Assembly (NCBI RefSeq): GCF_901482695.1
Contig: NZ_LR590484.1
Location: 3,472,001-3,536,000 of the forward strand
Reading direction: 5' to 3'
Length of the DNA stretch: 64,000 bases
From: Sphingobacterium thalpophilum
GTDB taxonomy: Bacteria; Bacteroidota; Bacteroidia; Sphingobacteriales; Sphingobacteriaceae
The notes under the pieces are model-generated. The model was not told where the DNA came from. It did not search any database and saw only the letters and a program-made list of their open reading frames with translations. Positions 9,769 through 17,020 of the stretch are shown piece by piece (the stretch's first letter is position 1; each line of letters begins with the position of its first letter). The translations under genes and the position numbers were made by a program.

Positions 9769-11604
9769 ATGAAAATTAACTTTTTAAAATGGAAATGTGC
9801 TGCCGTACTGGGAATGCTGCTGTGCGTGACCGAGGGTGCATTTTCCCAGACTGCGACTGAGCCGTATGAAGGTGTGCCGGGCTGGCAGGAAAGCCAGGAA
9901 AAACGTATGGCATGGTTTAAAGAGGCTCGTTTTGGGCTGTTTATCCACTGGGGGCTCTACAGCGCGGCTGGCGGCAGCTTCGAAGGTAAAAAATATCCAC
10001 AACATTATGCGGAATGGATACAGACTTGGGGTAAAATACCCAGCAAACAATATGCTGCGGTGCTGAAACCCAAATTTACATTGCGTTCTTTCGAACCAAA
10101 AGCCTGGGCCCGCCTGGCCAAAAAAGCTGGCATGAAATATATGGTACTGACATCCCGGCATCATGAAGGTTTCAGCCTGTTCAATAGTCAGCAACCATAT
10201 GCGCTGAAAAACGAGGTCACCGGCACGGCTAACCTTTCGCCAGCAGGCAGAGACCTGTATCGGGAGATTATGCAGGCTTTTCGTCAGGAAGGATTGAAAG
10301 TAGGGGCCTATTACTCCTTGTTGGACTGGCAGCACCCAGATTCTTATGAAGCTTTCCAGCTCAATCCGAATATGGATAATCATCAGCCCGACCATAATCG
10401 CTATAAGGACTATCTTTATGGACAGATCAAAGAGCTGGCACAAAATTACGGAACCTTGGATATTCTGTGGCCTGACTTTAGCAGCAAAAAATACCATGGG
10501 GAGTCCTGGGGCACAAAACGCATCTTGACTGACCTGATCAAGTGGCAGCCCGACATCATTATAAACAATCGCTTTTGGGAAGGACTGGAAAACAAAAATG
10601 GCGATATCGGAACACCGGAAAAATACATTCCACCAACTGGTCTGCCAGGCATGTACTGGGAAGTCAGCCATACCATGAATGAAAGTTATGGCTATAGTGC
10701 CCATGATCAAAATTGGAAAAGCTTTCCTAAAATCATGCAGTTATTTGTCGAAACGGTCAGCAAGGGGGGCAACTTCCTATTAAATGTAGGCCCGGATGGA
10801 GATGGAGCGATTCCTGAGCCCGCAGTCCGGATACTGGAGCGCATCGGTGAGTGGATGCAAGTCAATAAGGAGGCTATCTATGGTACGAGCGCAAGTCCTT
10901 TTCAGTCACTGGACTGGGGGTATTGTACCCAGAAGGAGGACAGGCTGTACTTACATGTCTTCAACCGTCCTGCCAGTGGAAAAATCGAACTGCCGATCAA
11001 AAATAAAATAACTGCCGCCTATGTATTGGCTCAGCCTAAAAACAAACTGAAGTTTACGCTTAATGGCGGGAGGCCGACCTTGCCCGTGGAAGCTTTTGAT
11101 ATCGAAAAGGGGCCCCAGGTGATCGTGGTCGAAATCCAGGGGAAACCACTCGTGGAAGAAAGCCTGACGCAGACCCAGGCAGACGGTCGCATCATCATGA
11201 ATGCCAATAATGCTAAACTACAGGCAGGAAAGGGACTTAAAATTATCGGCGCACATACACATGATCCCAACCGGCCAAATGCTATCGGACAATGGAAAAA
11301 TCCAGATGACCGAGTTTACTGGGATATCAAGATCCAGAAGCCAGGACAGTACCGTGTTCTGATCAGCTACTTGCCTGATACCAAAAAACAAGGTAAGGTG
11401 ACACTACAGGTACTCGGACAGCAACTTCCTTTTATTTTTGCCACAGAGGGTAATGGTTTTAAAGAAGTGGAACTGGGCAGGGTGGAGGTCTCCCAACAGG
11501 TGATCGGCGAGCCCAGTACACGGGTGACACTCATTGCTAGTGCAATAGAGGGTGAATCTCTACCGGAGATTGCCACGGTCTCTCTGGTACCTATAAAAGA
11601 TTAA
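9769..11604 (+). CDS. GH29 alpha-L-fucosidase with C-terminal beta-sandwich domain
   Basis: A 611-residue secreted glycosidase. A signal peptide (LGMLLCVTEGAFS) precedes the GH29 barrel at about 30-370: MAWFKEARFGLFIHWGLYS, TSRHHEGFSLF, ILWPDFSS with probable nucleophile Asp236, and FVETVSKGGNFLLNVGPDGDG. A middle beta-domain runs to about 460. A last domain (about 470-611) resembles a carbohydrate-binding beta-sandwich (VYWDIKIQKPGQYRVLISY). It removes alpha-linked L-fucose. The window therefore encodes two different GH29 modules in one operon, which may separate linkages or positions on the glycan. His-Glu replaces the more common His-Asp in the HHEGF motif; this variant is known in the family. 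Confidence 0.92.
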   Translation: MKINFLKWKCAAVLGMLLCVTEGAFSQTATEPYEGVPGWQESQEKRMAWFKEARFGLFIHWGLYSAAGGSFEGKKYPQHYAEWIQTWGKIPSKQYAAVLKPKFTLRSFEPKAWARLAKKAGMKYMVLTSRHHEGFSLFNSQQPYALKNEVTGTANLSPAGRDLYREIMQAFRQEGLKVGAYYSLLDWQHPDSYEAFQLNPNMDNHQPDHNRYKDYLYGQIKELAQNYGTLDILWPDFSSKKYHGESWGTKRILTDLIKWQPDIIINNRFWEGLENKNGDIGTPEKYIPPTGLPGMYWEVSHTMNESYGYSAHDQNWKSFPKIMQLFVETVSKGGNFLLNVGPDGDGAIPEPAVRILERIGEWMQVNKEAIYGTSASPFQSLDWGYCTQKEDRLYLHVFNRPASGKIELPIKNKITAAYVLAQPKNKLKFTLNGGRPTLPVEAFDIEKGPQVIVVEIQGKPLVEESLTQTQADGRIIMNANNAKLQAGKGLKIIGAHTHDPNRPNAIGQWKNPDDRVYWDIKIQKPGQYRVLISYLPDTKKQGKVTLQVLGQQLPFIFATEGNGFKEVELGRVEVSQQVIGEPSTRVTLIASAIEGESLPEIATVSLVPIKD

Positions 11605-11643
11605 TTATTATAGAAACGGAACAAACTAAATTATGATGATCTG

Positions 11644-12927
11644 ATGAAAAGAAGAGAATTTATTGCGAAAGGAGTCGTCTCCTCGCTGGCTTTTACCATA
11701 GTCCCCCGGGTAGTTCTGGGCGGCAATGGCTTCCTAGCTCCCAGTGACCGTATTAACCTGGGCTTTATTGGTGTTGGTAAACAGTCATACACGCTCATGC
11801 ACGGTTTAAACAATTGCAAGGAAATCAATACCTTGGCGGCTTGTGATGTAGACCGTAAAAAGCTACAGGCATTTATCGGCAGTACGACGAAGAAACTCAG
11901 TGAGCTGGGTAAGGCGCAGGGCGATGTCGCGCCCTATCATCATTACCGGGAACTTTTGCAACGTAAGGATATCGACGCCGTGGTGATCGCTACCCCTGAT
12001 CATTGGCATGCGCAAATTGCTGTGGATGCCGCCAGAGCCGGAAAGGATATCTATTGTGAAAAACCGCTCGCATTGACCATTGCAGAAGGCAGGGCCATGG
12101 TGGATGCAACACGAAAATACAAACGCGTCTTTCAGACAGGCAGCATGCAACGTTCTTCGTATAACTTCAGACAAGCTGCAGAACTGGTATCTAATGGTTA
12201 TATTGGGAAAGTAAAGGAAATCAACGTTTCTGTGGGCGAACCTGTCAAACAATGTGATCTGCCATCGATGCCAGCTCCGGATTACCTAGATTGGGATATG
12301 TGGGTGGGCCCCTCGCCTTATCGCGGCTATAATCCGATTTTAAGTCCGCCAATTGAAGATGATAAATGGGCTTGGTGGCGAGGTTATCGGGATTTTGGTG
12401 GCGGTTATATCACCGACTGGGGAGCACATATGTTTGATATTGTCCAATGGGCGCTGGGCATGGATAATTCGGGCCCTGTACAGTTTATTCCGCCCAAACA
12501 GGCTAATGCCAATAGCGGACTTTCATTTGTCTACGCGAATGGCGTGAAGGTCAACCATGTCGAGTGGGGGGTGCACAATGCCATACAGTTTATTGGCGAA
12601 AAAGGCAAAATAGAGGTGAGCAGGGAATTTATCCGCTCCAGTCCCGATAATTTGGCTGGTTTACAGCTTACTTCTTCCGATAGACGTCTCTATTACAGCG
12701 ATAATCACTATCAGGATTTTGTGGATGCCATCAAGAAAAGAAGCAAACCTATATGTGATGTGGAGATAGGCCATCGTACCAGTACAGTCTGCAATGCCAT
12801 CAATATTGCTTATGAACTTCAGAAAGATTTAAAATGGAATCCGAAACACGAGCAGTTTGATAATGAATATGCCAACCTGTTGCGCAGCCGGCCATACCGT
12901 GGAGAGTGGGATTTTCGTCAGTTCTAG
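11644..12927 (+). CDS. Tat-exported Gfo/Idh/MocA-family NAD(P)-dependent oxidoreductase
   Basis: A 427-residue protein beginning MKRREFIAKGVVSSLAF, a twin-arginine signal of the form used to export folded cofactor enzymes. The Rossmann domain shows INLGFIGVGKQ at about 38-48, VVIATPDHWHAQIAVDAARAG, and CEKPLAL with the family Glu-Lys-Pro at 139-141. The C-terminal alpha/beta domain has DWGAHMFDIVQWALG. The family oxidises or reduces sugar hydroxyls; some Tat-exported members act as NAD-dependent glycosidases (GH109 and relatives). As last gene of the fucosidase operon it probably acts in the periplasm on released sugars or on a glycoside. It cannot be assigned to dehydrogenase or glycosidase activity from sequence alone. 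Confidence 0.87.
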   Translation: MKRREFIAKGVVSSLAFTIVPRVVLGGNGFLAPSDRINLGFIGVGKQSYTLMHGLNNCKEINTLAACDVDRKKLQAFIGSTTKKLSELGKAQGDVAPYHHYRELLQRKDIDAVVIATPDHWHAQIAVDAARAGKDIYCEKPLALTIAEGRAMVDATRKYKRVFQTGSMQRSSYNFRQAAELVSNGYIGKVKEINVSVGEPVKQCDLPSMPAPDYLDWDMWVGPSPYRGYNPILSPPIEDDKWAWWRGYRDFGGGYITDWGAHMFDIVQWALGMDNSGPVQFIPPKQANANSGLSFVYANGVKVNHVEWGVHNAIQFIGEKGKIEVSREFIRSSPDNLAGLQLTSSDRRLYYSDNHYQDFVDAIKKRSKPICDVEIGHRTSTVCNAINIAYELQKDLKWNPKHEQFDNEYANLLRSRPYRGEWDFRQF

Positions 12928-12944
12928 TATAGCGGCGGTAGGTT

Positions 12945-12989
12945 TATGTCAGAAATGGGGAAAATGTATAGTTTCCCATTTCTGACATA
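12945..12989 (+). terminator. Long hairpin terminator closing the fucosidase operon
   Basis: Perfect 15-base arms (TATGTCAGAAATGGG / CCCATTTCTGACATA) with a 15-base spacer. The arms continue inward with AAA/TTT around one bulged G, and a short CTTTT follows. It starts 17 bases after the oxidoreductase stop and marks the boundary with the regulator gene. Confidence 0.65.
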
Positions 12990-13152
12990 CCTTTTCAAAT
13001 AAACAGTAGACGATAGTCATTATCACGGGAAACTGATTTACGTTCATCTTAAATAGGGTCTTTTATAGCAGGTATATTAAAATGACAGTCGCTGTGTTTG
13101 AGATTATTGTGTATTCTTCGCTGCTAAAATGAAGAACTGACAAAAAGAAAAT

Positions 13153-13184
13153 TTGTTATTCTGGACGGATAATTGCTTTATTTG
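13153..13184 (+). promoter_or_regulatory. Probable promoter of the lacI-type gene
   Basis: A TTG (13153-13155) and a TTTATTTG (13177-13184) match the Bacteroidota -33/-7 pattern (TTG and TAnnTTTG) with one mismatch at the second base of the -7 box. They are separated by 21 bases. Transcription would begin near 13191, downstream of the TTG at 13173, which supports translation from ATG 13227. Confidence 0.5.
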
Positions 13185-13226
13185 CATAAAACAATTATTA
13201 CAAACCAAGCAAAGGGAAACACAGTT

Positions 13227-14237
13227 ATGTCTCAATTAACAATTGTCGATCTGGCTAAAAAATTAGGCTTATCAAAATCAACCGTTTCCCGGGCATTTCG
13301 GGACAATGTGGATATTAATCCGGCTACAAAAGCTCGTATATTGGCGATGGCGGAAGAGATTGGCTTTTCTCCGAACGTGTATGCGAGTAGCCTTAAAGCC
13401 AATAAAAGTTTGACGATAGCCATCATCATTCCCGAATTTGGGAATAAGTTTTTCTCTCAGGCCATCAAGGGTATCGAGGCGGTAGCACGGTCCAAAGGTT
13501 ATCATACATTGATCTACGTAACCGACCATCAGGTGCAGAACGAGGCTTCCATTGTCCGATCGCTGGTTAATGGTCGTGTGGACGGGGTCATTATCTCCGC
13601 CTCGGGTGAGGGCAAGGACCATTCACATATCCAGCTGCTGGAAGAACGCGGCATTCCGGTCATGTTCTTTGATAGAACCTACGACGACTGGAAGGGGGGG
13701 TATGTTACCGGTAACGATGCGGACTCAGCCTATATGGCGACTAAACATCTGCTGGAGAACGACTGTAAACGGATAGCCTATCTCGCTATCAATCCAGCTA
13801 TATCCATTGGCAAAGTACGGAAAGACGGTTATGAAAAGGCACTTCGAGAAGCAGGACTACCGCCTGATCCCCGTCTTATTTTGGATACGGTAAACGATGC
13901 GGAGCAGAATATGAAGGATATTGCAAAACTCATTGAAGAAGAAAAGCCGGATGCCATATTTGCATCAGTCGAACGCCTGGCAATATCCAGTATTCGGGTA
14001 GCTAAGGCCCGCCGGATCCAGATTCCCGAGGAGCTGAAAATCATCTGTTTTTCTTGCCTTGACATTGCTGATCTGATTGATCCAGCGCTAAGCGTGGTCA
14101 AACAGCCTGCATATGAGATGGGCAAATTAGTGACAAAACTATTGCTCGAGAAGATGGAAGATCCCCACAATGATAAATTTGCTAATTCGGTTTATCTTGA
14201 TTCCCAATTGATTTTTCAAAAATCTAGCCTGAAATAA
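13227..14237 (+). CDS. LacI-family transcriptional regulator of the alpha-glucan locus
   Basis: A 336-residue DNA-binding repressor or activator. Residues about 4-55 are the LacI helix-turn-helix and hinge (TIVDLAKKLGLSKSTVSRAF, then ATKARILAMAEEIGFSPN). The rest is a periplasmic-binding-protein-like sensor domain (IAIIIPEFGNKFFSQAIKGIE, VDGVIISASG, MFFDRTYDDW). ATG 13227 is chosen because it begins exactly at the HTH and lies beyond the probable promoter; the longer frame from TTG 13173 adds 18 unrelated residues. Its likely targets are the two palindromes at 14287-14306 and 14386-14397, ahead of the starch genes. The effector is probably a malto-oligosaccharide or derivative, by context. 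Confidence 0.93.
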   Translation: MSQLTIVDLAKKLGLSKSTVSRAFRDNVDINPATKARILAMAEEIGFSPNVYASSLKANKSLTIAIIIPEFGNKFFSQAIKGIEAVARSKGYHTLIYVTDHQVQNEASIVRSLVNGRVDGVIISASGEGKDHSHIQLLEERGIPVMFFDRTYDDWKGGYVTGNDADSAYMATKHLLENDCKRIAYLAINPAISIGKVRKDGYEKALREAGLPPDPRLILDTVNDAEQNMKDIAKLIEEEKPDAIFASVERLAISSIRVAKARRIQIPEELKIICFSCLDIADLIDPALSVVKQPAYEMGKLVTKLLLEKMEDPHNDKFANSVYLDSQLIFQKSSLK

Positions 14238-14248
14238 GTAAAAAAATA

Positions 14249-14280
14249 TTTGTTTTTTGAACAATCGTTCGTTAGTTTTG
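14249..14280 (+). promoter_or_regulatory. Promoter of the alpha-glucan operon
   Basis: TTTG at 14249-14252 and an exact TAnnTTTG box (TAGTTTTG, 14273-14280) are separated by 20 bases, the preferred Bacteroidota spacing. The expected start of transcription, about 14285-14288, touches the edge of the first operator, so bound repressor would block initiation or escape. Confidence 0.65.
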
Positions 14281-14286
14281 ATCTAC

Positions 14287-14306
14287 TTTCGGGAACATTC
14301 CCGAAA
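14287..14306 (+). promoter_or_regulatory. Operator 1, LacI-type palindrome
   Basis: A 20-base palindrome, TTTCGGGAAC/ATTCCCGAAA, perfect except for the central pair. The even symmetry around a central dyad is typical for LacI-family dimers. It lies at the predicted transcription start, about 50 bases after the regulator's stop codon. Confidence 0.68.
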
Positions 14307-14351
14307 ATATTTAAATAATCAATTTGTAGAATATTGGAAGGGAAAAAAGGT

Positions 14352-14375
14352 AAATCGCAAAGCGATTTCTTTTTT
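14352..14375 (+). terminator. Small hairpin with T-run between the two operators
   Basis: Arms AAATCGC / GCGATTT (14352-14358 and 14362-14368) with loop AAA are followed by CTTTTTT. The shape is that of a weak intrinsic terminator in the leader of the starch operon. It could end lacI read-through, or attenuate the operon. Confidence 0.5.
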
Positions 14376-14385
14376 CTCAGATTTC

Positions 14386-14397
14386 GGGAACGTTCCC
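14386..14397 (+). promoter_or_regulatory. Operator 2, LacI-type palindrome
   Basis: A perfect 12-base palindrome GGGAACGTTCCC preceded by TTTC, so the left half (TTTCGGGAAC) is identical to that of operator 1. The centres of the two sites are 95 bases apart, close to nine helical turns, which would put both on one face of the DNA and permit looping. Confidence 0.66.
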
Positions 14398-14426
14398 ATA
14401 ATCAAACCAATTAAAACTAATTATCG

Positions 14427-17009
14427 ATGGGGAAACATATCGTTCGCTTATTGGGGTATCTGGGGATTTTGCTTCTTTTCGCTTCCTGCGCCAACAAAAA
14501 AGACATTATAGATACCGAACAGCCTGCTGTGGTGGAGCAGGGCCCTGCGGCGCTGGTCAGTACTTCTTCACCATTTATCTTTTTGGATCAGGAGATCACG
14601 CTCCGATTTGACCTATCGAAAGGAAATGCGGCGCTTAAAGGTAGTTCGGCTGATTTATACTTGCATGCGGGACTGGTCCCTGCTGCTGGAGGAAGCTGGC
14701 AGAACGTGGCGACGGACTGGAGCAAGAACGACAATGCCTACAAGCTTAAATTTGTTTCGCCAGGCATATATACATTCACCTGTGTGCCTTCAGTCTTCTT
14801 CGATGTAAACCAATCGGCTTCTTTTGGTCAAATGGCTCTTTTGATACGGAACGGGGATGGATCCCTCGTGCAACGCAACCGCGACAATTCAGATCTATTT
14901 CTTCCCCTGATGAGCGGTACGGAAGGAATCCGCTTTGTTTCCCCGGTCACACAGCCTACTGATCCAGTTCTGGCGGAACAGGATTATACCGTAGGTGAGA
15001 CTGTCAGGCTGAAAGTACAGGGTAGCCATGTGGGGAAGGTTAGCCTGTGGGACAATGGTGTTAAATTAGCAGAAAGCAGTAATGTGCTCTCACTAGAAAA
15101 AGCCTTTATTTTAGAAACTGATGGCGTGCATCAGATGGAAGCCAGGCTGGAGATCAATGGGAAAAATGTCAGTACCAGGATGCAGCTATTGGCCCAAAAA
15201 AAACCGGCTATCGCTGCTCTTCCTGCTGGAATAAATCGCAACGGAGTCACGATAGACCGAACAAAAAAACAGGTCAGTTTTGCGCTGACGGCACCATCTA
15301 AAAAGACTGTTTATCTGCTGGGAGATTTTAACCAATATAAGGCATTACCTGCCTATGCTATGAGCCAGACTCCCGATGGGACATCCTGGTGGATAACATT
15401 GTCCGATCTGGACTTTTCTAAAAATCATACTTATCAGTTTCTGGTAGACGGGCAGCTGTTGGTGGCAGATCCATACGCTGGGCTGGTCCTTGATCCACAA
15501 TATGATCCGGGTATGGGATTCAAACCAGTAGGTCTTCCCACTTATCCACAGGGCGCGCGCGGTATAGTGGCTGTACTTGATCTAACATCTGCATCTTATC
15601 CATGGAAGGTCAACTCCTTTAACAAACCTGCTGCAGGAGACCTGGTGATCTATGAGTTGCTGCTGCGTGATTTTGTGAAGGATCATCAATATAATACACT
15701 CAGGGACTCCTTGTCTTATCTCAAAAAACTGGGTGTCAATGCTGTAGAGTTGATGCCTATTCAAGAGTCGGAAGGAAATTCAACTTGGGGATATAATCCC
15801 TCTTTTCACCGTGCTCTGGATAAATATTATGGTTCGAAAAATGAACTGAAGGCTTACATCGATGCCTGTCATGAAAATGGTATTGCTGTCATTCTGGACG
15901 TGGTCTTTAACCACGCCTTTGGGCAGTCCCCGATGGTACAGCTTTATTTTGAAAATGGCCAAGTGGCGGCCAATAGTCCCTGGTTTAATACGGTGGCGAG
16001 ACATCCGTTTAATGTGGGCTACGATTTTAACCATGAAAGCCCCTTTACTCAAGGTTTTGTGAAGGATATGCTGACGTATTGGTTACAGGAGTATAGGGTG
16101 GACGGCTTTCGTTTTGATCTGTCCAAAGGCTTTACGCAGAAAAACTCTGGGACTTCTGAAAATGATCTAAACACCTGGAACGCCTATGATGCTTCCCGTA
16201 TAGCGATATTGAAGCAATATCAGCAGCATATCCGCGCCATCGATCCTAGCTGTTATGTGATTTTGGAGCATCTTGGCGGTGATGAGGAGGAAAAGGAGCT
16301 GGCTCAATCAGGTATGTTGCTATGGAACAATATGAATACTGTCTTTAACGAGGCGGCAATGGGTTGGCATGCCAACAATGGTTCGGATCTGGGCCGTCTG
16401 TTTGCTGCAGGTCACGGGATGTCAGGTCCTGCTTTTGTCTCCTATATGGAGAGCCATGATGAACAGCGTCTTGTGTACAAATGTCTGAATTATGGCAATG
16501 CTGCAGGAGCGTATTCGATCAAAAACCTTAACACTGCGCTAGAACGGATGGAACTGTCCGCTCTGTTTTTACTGGCATCACCGGGGCCTAAGATGATCTG
16601 GCAGTTTGGTGAATATGGCTATGACGTATCCATCGACGAGAATGGGCGGACAGGTGAGAAACCCCTACGTTGGGATTACCTCCAACAGGACAGACGAAGG
16701 CAGCTTTTTGGCGTCTATGCCGACCTGATTCGCTTTAAAACCCACAACCCTATTTTTCGCGACGGAAGGGTCGCGGAAGCAGCTGTGAAAGATGCCATAA
16801 AATACTACTTATTGGAGAAGGATGGGCAAGAGGTCGTGGTAGTGGGGAACTTTGGCGTGGAAGAGGCTGACTTTATATTGCCTAATGCGTTAAGGACAAC
16901 TTGGAAAAGCAATTTTACAGCGAATACATTCGACTGGTCGCAGCAGAACAGCATCCGGCTTCGGGCTGGAACGTATCTGCTGTTGAGCAAAACTAAACTA
17001 AATAAATAA
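14427..17009 (+). CDS. GH13 alpha-amylase/pullulanase-like surface lipoprotein
   Basis: An 860-residue lipoprotein (lipobox LLFASC, Cys at about 20) with several N-terminal beta domains (about 40-270). A CBM48-like early-set domain follows at about 280-350 (VYLLGDFNQYK, TYQFLVDG). The GH13 barrel runs from about 410: VILDVVFNHAF (region I), VDGFRFDLSKG with nucleophile Asp564, VILEHLGG with acid/base Glu614, and ESHDEQR with Asp678. It is expected at the cell surface, cutting starch-type alpha-glucans into fragments for the adjoining SusC/SusD, as SusG does in Bacteroides. The CBM48-like domain resembles branched-glucan or debranching enzymes, so pullulanase activity is possible. It is the first structural gene after the dual operators and lies 11 bases before susC. 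Confidence 0.88.
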   Translation: MGKHIVRLLGYLGILLLFASCANKKDIIDTEQPAVVEQGPAALVSTSSPFIFLDQEITLRFDLSKGNAALKGSSADLYLHAGLVPAAGGSWQNVATDWSKNDNAYKLKFVSPGIYTFTCVPSVFFDVNQSASFGQMALLIRNGDGSLVQRNRDNSDLFLPLMSGTEGIRFVSPVTQPTDPVLAEQDYTVGETVRLKVQGSHVGKVSLWDNGVKLAESSNVLSLEKAFILETDGVHQMEARLEINGKNVSTRMQLLAQKKPAIAALPAGINRNGVTIDRTKKQVSFALTAPSKKTVYLLGDFNQYKALPAYAMSQTPDGTSWWITLSDLDFSKNHTYQFLVDGQLLVADPYAGLVLDPQYDPGMGFKPVGLPTYPQGARGIVAVLDLTSASYPWKVNSFNKPAAGDLVIYELLLRDFVKDHQYNTLRDSLSYLKKLGVNAVELMPIQESEGNSTWGYNPSFHRALDKYYGSKNELKAYIDACHENGIAVILDVVFNHAFGQSPMVQLYFENGQVAANSPWFNTVARHPFNVGYDFNHESPFTQGFVKDMLTYWLQEYRVDGFRFDLSKGFTQKNSGTSENDLNTWNAYDASRIAILKQYQQHIRAIDPSCYVILEHLGGDEEEKELAQSGMLLWNNMNTVFNEAAMGWHANNGSDLGRLFAAGHGMSGPAFVSYMESHDEQRLVYKCLNYGNAAGAYSIKNLNTALERMELSALFLLASPGPKMIWQFGEYGYDVSIDENGRTGEKPLRWDYLQQDRRRQLFGVYADLIRFKTHNPIFRDGRVAEAAVKDAIKYYLLEKDGQEVVVVGNFGVEEADFILPNALRTTWKSNFTANTFDWSQQNSIRLRAGTYLLLSKTKLNK

Positions 17010-17020
17010 ACAGTTATTTT

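Noticed and set aside
9784..10710. 308-codon open frame on the minus strand
   Set aside because: It lies wholly within the GH29 gene, whose family motifs are clear; the antisense translation shows no family pattern.
14257..14511. 84-codon open frame covering both operators
   Set aside because: It starts at a non-ATG codon, crosses two palindromes and a hairpin, and runs into the GH13 signal peptide in another frame.
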